Below the pieces are notes generated by a model that searched no databases, had not been told where the DNA came from, and was given only the letters and a program-made list of their open reading frames with translations. A program made the translations under genes and the position numbers. From assembly GCA_900074745.1 (NCBI GenBank), contig LT598465.1:62001-126000 (forward strand): a stretch of 64,000 bases of DNA, written 5' to 3'. This DNA comes from Lachancea mirantina (taxonomy: Eukaryota; Ascomycota; Saccharomycetes; Saccharomycetales; Saccharomycetaceae). Of this stretch, positions 56,195-64,000 are shown in pieces (the stretch's first letter is position 1; the number at the start of each line of letters is the position of its first letter).

Positions 56195-58471
56195 ATGTAC
56201 GAAGAGACTTATATCTCCCCGTCAACGCCGAATGGTAATAGTTGGAGGTCTCCGCCGAAGCGTTCCCCCGGAGAGAGGTTCGCAGAGCCCGGAAACGGGG
56301 TTCCTTTAGCAGCATTTATCTTCCCAGATTACAGGGCGCTTTACAGTTTAAAGTTACAAGAAAGCCGCGATTTGTGTTACAACGAGATAACTCTGTTTGG
56401 ATTTGAAGTGTACATTGTCGAGCAATGGGCGCTAGAACGTAAATATTCGGCGTTGATGACGTCGTATACTGGAAATTTGCAGGATATTGTGCATGCGGTG
56501 AAAGTGGCGCTGCCCGAGTTACCTGAGCTATGGCCGCAGCCATTTAAGGAGTACTACAAGGAACTTATCGCAGTGTCTACCCCGAAACACACTGAGGATG
56601 GGACGCTGTTTATCAGTACTTCCTCGCAGATACCGTCAACGCTAAATTTACTACATGTGGAATGTGGAGACTTGCGAAAAATCTGGAGCGTCTTTAAAGT
56701 CAATGTTGATCTTAAGCGCCTTCAATGCGGTGGGAGATCAGCGCTGCTGCTTTGTGAACCGTCCAGCGCGTCGTGGGACAAATTTGCACAACTTTACAAG
56801 ATCCACATGCCTTCAAAGGGTTCCCAGGACTTGGACGCCAGCTCACTGACCTACGCTGTTGTGAGGCTGATTAGCATTGCGCAAACTTGCTTAACGTATT
56901 TTGACTTGCTGGACCCACGATACAAGGATGGTATGTTATGCATGTGCACAGAGAAAGCGGCACACAAGTGGTGGAGTGCTTACGGCATGCACTATTTAGG
57001 CATGGAACGCCCCAAGCATGAGGGTCCCCTAGGTCCTACGACTGTGGCTGGTATTATTAGTCTTGTGCTAACGGCGTTTTTCAAGCTAATGCTAGAAGAC
57101 TGCGTCTCGATAAAAGATCCATTTGATGAGGATGGATTCCACGCAGCCGTGTGGAATTTTCAAAAAAAATACAGTCTAGGCAAGAGTCTCACGCAAACCC
57201 ATCAGCCATGCTTAGATGTGATCGTTCTCGGTAAGCTTTTCGAAGTCACTTCGAAGACATCCAATTCGGATATTTTCAAAATCAAAAAAGTCGTAAAGTC
57301 TACGGTACAGGATATTAAGGGCAAATCCAACGCGCTTCAAATTTCCAACTGCCCCCTCACCACGGATTTGGAAGTTTTGGCGAAAAGCGTCCAAGTTGGA
57401 GATCTAAGTTTACTATGGAAAGGCAAAGGAGGCAGGCGAATAAGCACTAAGAAGAGATGTGAGCCGGAATTCGACACTATAAGCTTCAATCATGGTAGCG
57501 CAAATGATGAGATTCTGAAATCTAATCTAGGCTTTGTCAAGAGTCCCGAAGGCTGGCTTCAGTCGGTTGATAAAAGGTACGAAAAAAACTACGAGACCTC
57601 ACCATACGGGGCCAGTGAGCATTTCAGCGAGAGCATTCCATCAGTTGAACACGATCAAGCTGCTCGGATGAACGAAGAAGAAAAGGAAAGAAGCCACAGC
57701 GATAAACTATTTCATGCAGAGATTGAAAGGCGTGCCTCTGTGCCCTACCTACTGAAAGATGTCGCTGCTCTCCAATTGGATTATGAGAATTTACCTCATA
57801 AAGTAAGCAATTTGGACTCTATGCAACGTCGCCATAGCGTTTCTGTTATCCAGGATGCCATTGAATCGTGGAGTTTACCGTTTGAGCCATCCGTTGTGAA
57901 AATGGCCCGCGATTTACTTAGAATGGAAAAGGACTTCCAATGGAGTAATGGTCAAGCTTCACAGACGACGTCAACCGACCCACAAGGCTTTGAAATTCCT
58001 TTGAGTCGGTTACAAGAGAACTATAATAATTTGCACCTGAAACTTCAAGTGTTGGAACAGAGCCGTGCCGTGCTAGGCAGCAAGCACTCTAGGCTACTAG
58101 CTGATATATCCGAGCTGGACTCGCTTGTATCAAAATTCAGATACGATATTCGCATTTTGGATAGAAGAATGAGGGACGTAGAGGACCGGGTTTCTCAGTA
58201 CGGGTCGAAACTCGCGAGTTTGGTCAAAGCAATGGAAAACAAGCAGACTTCCCATTTGATCTCATCAGAACGGTTTTCTAACCCATCAGACCTGGACAGA
58301 TGTGCCAAAGAATATTTAAAGAATGGACACTGCAGGTATAACGGCATTCTCTTAAATATTTGGTGGAGGCTGGTTCCGGTGAGTTTTAGAGAAGATTCGC
58401 AAAAAGTGTGGCTCTATCTTACAGGGAAGATATTCTCCAATGCACTATTTCCCCGCGACAGCAGCAAATGA
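56195..58471 (+). CDS. STB6: Sin3-interacting protein, Stb6/Stb2 type
   Basis: Counterpart of the duplicates Stb6 (YKL072W) and Stb2 (YMR053C), found in S. cerevisiae as two-hybrid partners of the corepressor Sin3. 758 residues (Stb6 766, Stb2 850). The N-terminal third is best conserved (PLAAFIFPDYRALYSLKLQE, ITLFGFEVYIVEQWALERKY). The C-terminal part has coiled-coil heptads around residues 615-690 and ends with a conserved-looking block (HCRYNGILLNIWWRLVPVSF). No enzymatic domain is recognised. The interleaved neighbours (LHS1 YKL073W, STV1 YMR054W, FAR3 YMR052W) make this the unduplicated ancestor of both genes. Confidence 0.9.
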   Translation: MYEETYISPSTPNGNSWRSPPKRSPGERFAEPGNGVPLAAFIFPDYRALYSLKLQESRDLCYNEITLFGFEVYIVEQWALERKYSALMTSYTGNLQDIVHAVKVALPELPELWPQPFKEYYKELIAVSTPKHTEDGTLFISTSSQIPSTLNLLHVECGDLRKIWSVFKVNVDLKRLQCGGRSALLLCEPSSASWDKFAQLYKIHMPSKGSQDLDASSLTYAVVRLISIAQTCLTYFDLLDPRYKDGMLCMCTEKAAHKWWSAYGMHYLGMERPKHEGPLGPTTVAGIISLVLTAFFKLMLEDCVSIKDPFDEDGFHAAVWNFQKKYSLGKSLTQTHQPCLDVIVLGKLFEVTSKTSNSDIFKIKKVVKSTVQDIKGKSNALQISNCPLTTDLEVLAKSVQVGDLSLLWKGKGGRRISTKKRCEPEFDTISFNHGSANDEILKSNLGFVKSPEGWLQSVDKRYEKNYETSPYGASEHFSESIPSVEHDQAARMNEEEKERSHSDKLFHAEIERRASVPYLLKDVAALQLDYENLPHKVSNLDSMQRRHSVSVIQDAIESWSLPFEPSVVKMARDLLRMEKDFQWSNGQASQTTSTDPQGFEIPLSRLQENYNNLHLKLQVLEQSRAVLGSKHSRLLADISELDSLVSKFRYDIRILDRRMRDVEDRVSQYGSKLASLVKAMENKQTSHLISSERFSNPSDLDRCAKEYLKNGHCRYNGILLNIWWRLVPVSFREDSQKVWLYLTGKIFSNALFPRDSSK

Positions 58472-58532
58472 GGTTGAGAGCAGTATGTTGCTAATTGTAA
58501 ATCTCTTTATAGGGCGTTCTTAATGCATTTTT

Positions 58533-59144
58533 TTAGTTATTTTTGAGCTTTAGTTTATACTGATATTCAACAGCGTCCAAAATGGTGAGCACATTTCTAC
58601 CGTCCTGTGACTGGGCCAAGAGGTCCCAATCAATGTCTTTTGTAAAATCCTTCAAAGAGTTCACCAGAGATTCTACCTTGTTCCGTGAGACCGTTGCCGT
58701 TGTCTGGAGCGTTTTAGTACTGGTTTCAAGCCCAGAAATCCGTTGCTTAAGGACCGATTCAATGAAAGATCGCTCCTTTTGAGTTCTGTGTGCTTTTTGC
58801 TCCAATGCAAATCTTTTAATCGATCGTAAAAGTTCTTCTATTTGGTCCACTAGCGACCATATGCGCTCGCAAATGAATTCTTGCATCTCAATCTCGTAGA
58901 TCAAAGAGAAGTTCTCGCGCAAAAGTCTCTCCTCCTCGGTTTCCACAGCCAGAGCATCATATCTTTCACGCAGCTCTTCGCTAGGCTCCCTGGATAAGTC
59001 CTCGTACGATGCATGCGAGAGTTTGGCTACTCTTCTAACCAGATGCTCAATTCTTTCCGAGCTTTGTCTTGTCGTGCGACAGCTGCTGCTCAAGGTCTTG
59101 ACCAGGAAAAACACAAATTCAAAACTGTCTGCTGAGTTCTCCAT
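58533..59144 (-). CDS. FAR3: Pheromone arrest protein Far3
   Basis: Component of the Far3-7-8-9-10-11 (STRIPAK-like) complex that sustains pheromone-induced G1 arrest, located at the ER. 203 residues from the ATG at 59144, against 204 in S. cerevisiae. The protein is almost wholly helical with coiled-coil heptads (residues 20-120), no signal peptide and no membrane segment. Sequence similarity is hard to judge by eye for a coiled coil; length, layout and position after STB6/STB2 (YMR053C-YMR052W) support the name. Converges on the STB6-type gene. Confidence 0.85.
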   Translation of the reverse strand: MENSADSFEFVFFLVKTLSSSCRTTRQSSERIEHLVRRVAKLSHASYEDLSREPSEELRERYDALAVETEEERLLRENFSLIYEIEMQEFICERIWSLVDQIEELLRSIKRFALEQKAHRTQKERSFIESVLKQRISGLETSTKTLQTTATVSRNKVESLVNSLKDFTKDIDWDLLAQSQDGRNVLTILDAVEYQYKLKLKNN

Positions 59145-59479
59145 TAACGCTTGATTTCAATCTATGCGCTACTTGCCCTAACCAAACACCAATGAATACT
59201 CCTCAGGTATTATCCTCAGGTACTGTCCTGGTGCCAGGTCTGTTTTTTTAGTCTTATTTCATTACATTTCGAAATAAAGGTGCCAGGAGAAACTAAGCTA
59301 TGTAATACGCAATCAAATCGACTAGCAGATAACTCCTACGAAACGAAGTAGAACTGCTCAAATTCCTCGAAACGTTAACTAATATTGGTATTACTCACTA
59401 AAACTTCCTCGATAAGGTTCTTAGTTAGCCCATATATCCGTCGTTATATAGTTTTGCTTTCTCTATCTCTCCACAAAAT
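59145..59479. promoter_or_regulatory. FAR3 promoter and tRNA-Trp 5' flank
   Basis: 335 bases with a duplicated CCTCAGGTA unit near 59201-59221 and no other clear signal. Confidence 0.4.
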
Positions 59480-59581
59480 GAAGCGGTGGCTCAATGGTAG
59501 AGCTTTCGACTCCAGTTAAATCCTGGAAATCCACGGAGTATTGCAATCGAAGGGTTGCAGGTTCAATTCCTGTCCGTTTCA
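59480..59581 (+). tRNA. tRNA-Trp (CCA) with 30-base intron
   Basis: A 102-base gene whose exons match the yeast tRNA-Trp pattern. The acceptor stem GAAGCGG pairs with CCGTTTC, followed by discriminator A. Anticodon CCA is at 59512-59514. The intron 59516-59545 begins one base after the anticodon, the standard position, and contains CCTGGA, which pairs with the anticodon region. T arm GGTTCAATTCC is the B box. Position 37 is G, where S. cerevisiae has A. A run of T follows at 59582-59587, the RNA polymerase III terminator. Confidence 0.97.
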
Positions 59582-59663
59582 TTTTTTGTTCGATTCTCAA
59601 AACGGCCCCGTGCTTTAATCCTATCGGTGTATACTTTCATATACTTTTCATATGCATCGGTTA

Positions 59664-59735
59664 TCCGCGATAGTTTAGTGGCTAGAATTCGAGCTTGTCG
59701 CGCTCGGGACCGGGGTTCAATTCCCCGTCGCGGAG
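59664..59735 (+). tRNA. tRNA-Asp (GTC)
   Basis: 72 bases. Acceptor TCCGCGA pairs with TCGCGGA, discriminator G. The anticodon stem CGAGC/GCTCG closes the loop TTGTCGC with anticodon GTC at 59697-59699. B box GGTTCAATTCC. A T run at 59736-59742 ends transcription. No intron. Confidence 0.97.
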
Positions 59736-59853
59736 TTTTTTTAGATAATATATTGATCTCATCAAAAAATCATAGTCGTCGCCCAGTTGTATCTCAGCAT
59801 AAGGACAACGCGGCGGATAATTGAAGGTTATATATCGCAAGGAGTGTTTTCGC

Positions 59854-60478
59854 ATGTTTGTCTCAAGCATAATAGTGGATGAATGGATCAAGATGCGAAG
59901 TGAATCTGTTTACTTACGCAGCTGGCTAGAGGCAAGCATCTGTCCGATGGTACGCGCACATTCACGAGCTCCAATGTGGCCTCAAGTGCACCATTTTATC
60001 CCGAAATTGGATCTCAAGAGCCCAGATTCGCATTTACCACCGCGCATCGTTGCCGATGCGCGTCGATTCGTCAAAGTAACGCGATTTCACAAAATCAATA
60101 AATTCCGAGTGTATGCGTCCGCTAGGGACGATTGTTGCGTGGTACTTAGTTGAGTTTACACCCAAATGCGTCGCACGGTTTGAGCGCTATCATCGGTTGC
60201 GAATCACGGCAGAAACGACCAATACCATTTTTCTCATCGGTCGAGTTTCGCTGAAATACGTCCCCATCGCTCAGGCGCGCCAGAGTTGGCACGTGAACAG
60301 CCCTTCCGTAACAGATCTACATGTTTTGCCCGTGCTCGTGGTCGATGAATGTGTAGCATTCGATCTCGATCAAGTCATTCCTCACAGAGCGTTTCCATAC
60401 CTGTACGAGCAGGATAAATTTCTTGATTGCATGAAGGACGACGGAAAAAAATACGCGAAAAAAGACACTAGTGTTTAG
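59854..60478 (+). CDS. EST3: Telomerase subunit Est3, expressed by +1 ribosomal frameshift
   Basis: Est3 is an OB-fold subunit of yeast telomerase. The first frame (59854-60147) contains SVYLRSWLEA, HHFIPKL, RFVKVTRFHKINKFRVYASARD and stops at a TGA at 60151. The +1 frame continues VEFTPKCVARFERYH, RITAETTN, VLPVLVVDECVAFDLDQV and FPYLYEQ. This matches S. cerevisiae Est3 along its length (SVFLQPWIKA, KVYASIRD, ILVEFSQECVSNFER, RITSETTN, IFDIDQV, FPFVYKYL). The shift heptamer CTT-AGT-T at 60145-60151 is the same as in S. cerevisiae EST3. The product is 207 residues from the ATG at 59854, or 194 from 59893; S. cerevisiae has 181, and about 20 extra charged residues close the C-terminus. EST3 and DOT5 are also near neighbours in S. 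cerevisiae (YIL009C-A, YIL010W). Confidence 0.95.
60145..60151 (+). promoter_or_regulatory. Programmed +1 frameshift site CTTAGTT in EST3
   Basis: Zero-frame reading is CTT AGT TGA. Slipping of the Leu tRNA on CTT while the AGT codon waits lets decoding resume at GTT GAG, giving Leu-Val-Glu as in S. cerevisiae Est3 (ILVEF). The zero-frame stop is the next codon but one. The same heptamer is documented in S. cerevisiae EST3. Confidence 0.95.
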
Positions 60479-60694
60479 AAAGCCAGGTTGAGGTCAAAGG
60501 CCCTCTACGGCTCGTCAACGTTGAACAGTTGTCCTCCATCGTCCGCTTTTGAAATCACCAGGCTCATTCATCTATATGGTAGCTATATAACCTCGTTGAT
60601 AATGATAGACTTTCAAGGCTGAAGATCGTGCAAGCCATATGTAGATCGAACACGCTAAGAACAGTGCTAATCAGTAGAGAGACAGAGAGCTCTA

Positions 60695-62023
60695 ATGGCT
60701 TCGTGTGTGTATTTCTGTGATTTAAGAGGCAAGTGTATTTTGTCACGTCGATATAGAGATGACATTCCTAGCTCTGCAATCGAAAAGTTCCCAACTTTGT
60801 TAGTTGATGCTGAGCAAGAATCTGCGGTTGTTCCGCCGTGTTTGAGCCATAATGGAGTCTACTACTCATTTATACAACACAATGACATCTATTTGGTTTC
60901 TATGACGAGATCTATGAGCATTAATGTCGCACAAAGTCTTGCGTTTCTGTACAGACTTGTAGAAGTGCTGACGGAATATGTGAAAACAGTGGAGGAAGAA
61001 TCGATTCGTGACAATTTCGTGATTATTTATGAGCTTTTGGATGAAATGATGGATTATGGGATTCCGCAAATCACAGAAACCAAGATGCTGAAACAGTACA
61101 TCACGCAGAAGTCTTTCAAGTTGATCAAATCCGCCAAGAAGTCTAAAAACGTCGTAAGACCGCCCTCACAACTCACTCAATCCGTCAGTTGGAGACCCGA
61201 AGGCATTGTATACAAGAGGAACGAAGCCTTTTTGGATGTCGTCGAATCTATTAATATGCTCATTTCTGCACAGGGTCAGGTTCTGAGATCCGAAATTTTG
61301 GGCAAAGTCAAAGTCAAATCTCGTTTGTCAGGTATGCCCGATCTAAAACTTGGCCTCAACGACAAGGGAATTTTCACCAGCGGTACGGATTTGGCGGATG
61401 GCACTGCACCACCGACCACCAAGAAATCTAATATCGAATTGGAAGATCTCAAGTTTCATCAATGCGTAAGACTCAGCAAATTCGAAAATGAGAAAATCAT
61501 TACTTTCATTCCACCCGATGGCGATTTCGAGTTAATGAACTACCGGCTCACAACACCTATCAAGCCACTTATATGGTGTGATGTTAAGATACAAGTTCAT
61601 TCACGTTCCCGAATCGAAATTCACTGTCGTGCAGCGGCTCAAATCAAGAAGAAATCGACTGCTAATAACGTCGAGATCACAATCCCAGTTCCAGAGGATG
61701 TCGATTCACCCAAATTCAGATATTTCCATGGTTCGGTCAAATACCTTCCCGAAAAAAATGCAATTGTATGGAAAATCAAAACTTTCCCCGGTGGTAAAGA
61801 ATATTCTATGGCTGCCCAAATGGGACTACCATCTGTCACAGATGTTGATACTCCAAAGTCAAAACGGCCCGTACAGGTCAAATTTCAAATTCCCTATTTC
61901 ACCACTTCTGGCATACAAGTACGGTATTTGAAAGTTAACGAACCCAAACTGCAATACCAGAGTTATCCTTGGGTCCGTTACATAACCCAGAGTGGGGATG
62001 ACTATACAATAAGAACCACTTAA
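60695..62023 (+). CDS. APM1: AP-1 clathrin adaptor mu subunit Apm1
   Basis: Medium chain of the AP-1 complex, sorting cargo between trans-Golgi and endosomes. 442 residues (S. cerevisiae 475; the linker near residue 230 is shorter here). The longin-like N-terminal domain (residues 1-140) contains SRRYRDDIPSSAIEKFP and EESIRDNFVIIYELLDE. The mu homology domain starts near residue 165 (SVSWRPEGIVYKRNEAFLDV) and includes CVRLSKFENEKIITFIPPDG, WKIKTFPGGKEYSM and IPYFTTSGIQVRYLKVNEP. The end, SYPWVRYITQSGDDYTIR, is nearly identical to S. cerevisiae. S. cerevisiae has it as YPL259C beside CUB1. Confidence 0.98.
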   Translation: MASCVYFCDLRGKCILSRRYRDDIPSSAIEKFPTLLVDAEQESAVVPPCLSHNGVYYSFIQHNDIYLVSMTRSMSINVAQSLAFLYRLVEVLTEYVKTVEEESIRDNFVIIYELLDEMMDYGIPQITETKMLKQYITQKSFKLIKSAKKSKNVVRPPSQLTQSVSWRPEGIVYKRNEAFLDVVESINMLISAQGQVLRSEILGKVKVKSRLSGMPDLKLGLNDKGIFTSGTDLADGTAPPTTKKSNIELEDLKFHQCVRLSKFENEKIITFIPPDGDFELMNYRLTTPIKPLIWCDVKIQVHSRSRIEIHCRAAAQIKKKSTANNVEITIPVPEDVDSPKFRYFHGSVKYLPEKNAIVWKIKTFPGGKEYSMAAQMGLPSVTDVDTPKSKRPVQVKFQIPYFTTSGIQVRYLKVNEPKLQYQSYPWVRYITQSGDDYTIRTT

Positions 62024-62076
62024 TCATTCACGGTAAATACTACTTTTGTTTAACTTTTAAAAGCTTGGGCTCAATT

Positions 62077-62784
62077 TTACTCTTCTTTGGCTTCTGCAAC
62101 TTCCTCTTCTTTGAGCTCTGTTACTTCTCCAGCAACTTTATTGGGCTCTTCCTTCGCTCCATCTGTTTCAGGCTTGTCTTCTGCTTTGTCCGACGTAGAA
62201 TCTTCTGCACATTCCAATACCTCTTTCAAAGCATCCCGGACCGAAACTTCTGGCGACACTTTAACTCTCTTGAATTTAAGCTTTCCGTCGACTATAATCC
62301 AATGCGAACGTGTTACACCAGCTTGTGCCGTTTTCTTAGCACCGAGGGGTCCTATAAGTTCACGTTTAGGGTCTGATAAAAGGTCATAAGGCAGCGATTG
62401 TTTGGTTTGGAAACCCTTTTGGGACTTGACGGAATCAGCGCTGATGCCGAATACAGCAGCGTATTTCTTCAATTCACTGTAGTTGTCGCGGAAACCACAA
62501 GCTTGACGGGTACACCCAGGAGTGCTTGCTTTAGGATATGCAAATATAGCTACAATCTTATTCTGACGACAGACTTCTTTAAGGTCGACATCTTCGCCGT
62601 CTTGATTTTGCAATGTCAATTGAGGTAATTTGTCACCAATTTCAAGCTCTTTTGAGGTTTTGGTCTGCCCTTTCTCTTCAGTCTTAGCTGTTCTTGATTT
62701 CTTCGGGGGCGACTCCACAGTTTGTTCGGGGTCATGCGCACGCTTAGAACCATTGACTCTGCTAGAACGACGTAATTCAACCAT
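62077..62784 (-). CDS. DOT5: Nuclear thiol peroxidase Dot5
   Basis: Nuclear peroxiredoxin (BCP/PrxQ type) that reduces alkyl hydroperoxides; found in S. cerevisiae in a screen for disrupted telomeric silencing. 235 residues (S. cerevisiae 215). A bipartite basic signal (KRAHD ... PPKKSR) lies at residues 14-31. The thioredoxin-fold core has the peroxidatic and resolving pair in [13 protein letters not shown]91 and C96. The acidic, Glu/Lys-rich tail after residue 195 is longer than usual. Converges on APM1, with 53 bases between the stops. Confidence 0.96.
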   Translation of the reverse strand: MVELRRSSRVNGSKRAHDPEQTVESPPKKSRTAKTEEKGQTKTSKELEIGDKLPQLTLQNQDGEDVDLKEVCRQNKIVAIFAYPKASTPGCTRQACGFRDNYSELKKYAAVFGISADSVKSQKGFQTKQSLPYDLLSDPKRELIGPLGAKKTAQAGVTRSHWIIVDGKLKFKRVKVSPEVSVRDALKEVLECAEDSTSDKAEDKPETDGAKEEPNKVAGEVTELKEEEVAEAKEE

Positions 62785-63133
62785 GGTTTTCTCTCTTGTG
62801 AATATTTAAGCTTTCTACAATCATCTTTGCGAAGCAACGCCCATTATTTGGGTCTACCGTCAAGGTACTATATATGTCCGTGTATTGTCTTCCTGTGAGC
62901 AACTTAATGTAATTTCAGCACCGCCTGGGTCTCCAATGGCTGCCAATCCACTGGCTGCATACATGGGAACGAGGATTGTTTAATCGTGCGGGTAAGGACA
63001 TTTACTTATCTTAACTCAAAGGTCAAAGATCCAGGCTAAGGTCCTGAGAGTTAAGTTAGTTATAGAAAATCTACGGTGGCTGCGAAATGAAACTTTAGAA
63101 TGTTTTCTTTGTTTGGAACTTACTTAGTGCGTA
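62785..63133. promoter_or_regulatory. DOT5 promoter / CUB1 3' flank
   Basis: 349 bases. TATATAT lies near 62870, about 85 bases upstream of the DOT5 ATG. Nothing else is recognised. Confidence 0.4.
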
Positions 63134-64000
63134 TCATTCTTCAGCATGACTGGTAGTAGCATATTCATCGTCGTCATCCTCGTAACTATGTTCACTGTAA
63201 TTTGTTGTGTACTCCTCAGCTTCATCGTCGTCATCGTCGTCGTACTGTTTGGCATCGTCCAAGTAGCGCGACCGACTACCACCTGTAAGGTGGACATCTT
63301 CAGTTTTTGAAGTTTCTGAGTTTTTCTCAAGCTCTTCGTTGTCATCTTCTGTACTATGATCGCGTTCTTCGGCCTCGATCTTCAACTCATGAAGAATGTC
63401 GAAACACTCAGCAAGCAGCGCGTTGAGAGTGCCTTGGCCCTCTGGGATATTTCCGTCTTCATCGTAGAATTTACCGTCTTCGCGGAGATTGTCGAGAGAG
63501 GCAAGTTTCATCTGATATGGATACAACTCCCGATCGTTGTTCACGCCCCCCATTCTTTTCAACTCTAGCAAACAGCGCCGCACCGTTGACAACTGGTTGT
63601 GGATAGGTTGTAAAGCCTCCGACACGGGTTCCGAGCACTCTAACAATTTATAAATAATGGCGTAACACCGCCTTAGAAGGTACAGCAAAATTGCCTGTCC
63701 CTTCGCGTCACTGCACTCTGTCGGGAATTTGCCACTAACCCTCAGTCTGTCTATCTCGGACAACTTTTTCTGGTATGTGAAAAGATCCGTTTCTCTCAAA
63801 GTCCATCTTCTCGTCACGAGTAAATTTTCGAGAATCGTTTTAGTCTCGATCAGGCTGTCGTAAATGGGCTGCAGCTTGGGGTCAAGGGATATCCCCCGAT
63901 TTGTTTGATGGGATAAGTCGTTGAGAAGGTCGTGGCAATCGTCGAGAAGTCCATTTAAAACGCTTTGGCCCTTGCGTGTCGGCTGCGCCATGTTCTCTGT
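63134..64000 (-). CDS. CUB1: Cub1-like DUF2408 protein, 5' end outside window
   Basis: Counterpart of Cub1 (YPL260W), a conserved fungal protein linked to DNA repair and proteasome function. About 288 codons are visible, against 551 residues in S. cerevisiae. An ATG occurs at 63991, but the frame stays open to the edge, and the protein is built from repeats that imply more sequence upstream, so the gene is probably cut by the window. Two repeats of about 88 residues are clear: each starts G-Q-x2-L-x3-L-x2-C and ends Y-Q-x-K-L-x2-(I/L)-D-x-L-R-x2-GKF. A third begins GQGTLNALLAECFDIL. The C-terminus is very acidic (runs of Asp and Glu), with GAT/GAC microsatellite-like codons around 63165-63245. 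Confidence 0.85.
   Translation of the reverse strand, partial: TENMAQPTRKGQSVLNGLLDDCHDLLNDLSHQTNRGISLDPKLQPIYDSLIETKTILENLLVTRRWTLRETDLFTYQKKLSEIDRLRVSGKFPTECSDAKGQAILLYLLRRCYAIIYKLLECSEPVSEALQPIHNQLSTVRRCLLELKRMGGVNNDRELYPYQMKLASLDNLREDGKFYDEDGNIPEGQGTLNALLAECFDILHELKIEAEERDHSTEDDNEELEKNSETSKTEDVHLTGGSRSRYLDDAKQYDDDDDDEAEEYTTNYSEHSYEDDDDEYATTSHAEE

Noticed and set aside
59854-60478. Two overlapping short frames read as a pseudogene
   Set aside because: Together they match Est3 along the full length, and the frame change coincides with the known CTTAGTT frameshift heptamer, so the gene is taken as functional.
1-64000. Centromere or CRISPR array
   Set aside because: No CDEI-(AT-rich CDEII)-CDEIII arrangement was found, and no regularly spaced repeats with unique spacers; CRISPR is not expected in a yeast.

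Overview
The window is nuclear DNA of a budding yeast of the family Saccharomycetaceae. Genes are compact and mostly intronless. The few introns use GTATGT donors and TACTAAC-like branch points. Nearly every protein is a recognisable one-to-one counterpart of a Saccharomyces cerevisiae gene. Gene order is the ancestral one from before the whole-genome duplication. Genes that S. cerevisiae splits between chromosomes VII and VIII (left block), or XIII and XI (middle block), are interleaved here as single copies. That indicates a non-WGD genus such as Lachancea or a close relative; the species cannot be fixed from the sequence alone.

Left block (1-25.4 kb): DNA2 (cut by the left edge), RIE1, MGA1, a SOL3/SOL4-type 6-phosphogluconolactonase, a decayed hAT DNA transposon, CPD1, BRF1, SDA1, LSC2, a spliced mitochondrial pyruvate carrier gene (MPC2/MPC3 type), an unrecognised Cys-rich small protein with MCB boxes in its promoter, a YAP1801/1802-type ANTH protein, and PFK1. 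Middle block (25.4-59.2 kb): KAR5, AEP1, RIM9, DHR2, an STL1-type glycerol transporter that interrupts the ancestral order, ARG7, RNA14, SAM37, SEN15, PSG1, a YKL075C-like gene, FET3, BUB2, MUD2, LHS1, STV1 (with a 5' intron), an STB6/STB2-type gene and FAR3. Right block (59.4-64 kb): tRNA-Trp (with intron), tRNA-Asp, EST3 (read by a +1 ribosomal frameshift), APM1, DOT5 and CUB1 (cut by the right edge).

The genes are mostly housekeeping functions and do not form one pathway. Promoter motifs fit the regulons known from S. cerevisiae: RRPE plus PAC before SDA1 and DHR2 (ribosome biogenesis), Aft1-type sites before FET3 (iron), Gcn4 cores before ARG7 (amino acids), a pheromone response element before KAR5 (mating), MCB boxes before the Cys-rich gene (G1/S), and paired Cbf1 E-boxes between STV1 and STB6.

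Main points for a second look: the conserved EST3 frameshift site, two 5' introns that a simple ORF scan would miss (MPC and STV1), the MCB-driven Cys-rich protein with no recognised counterpart, the hAT relic with a candidate 8-bp target duplication, a frame discontinuity at the start of the YKL075C-like gene, and sharply bounded GC-rich patches around MGA1/SOL, CPD1 and FET3. Gene names rest on remembered S. cerevisiae sequences and gene order; no database search was run.
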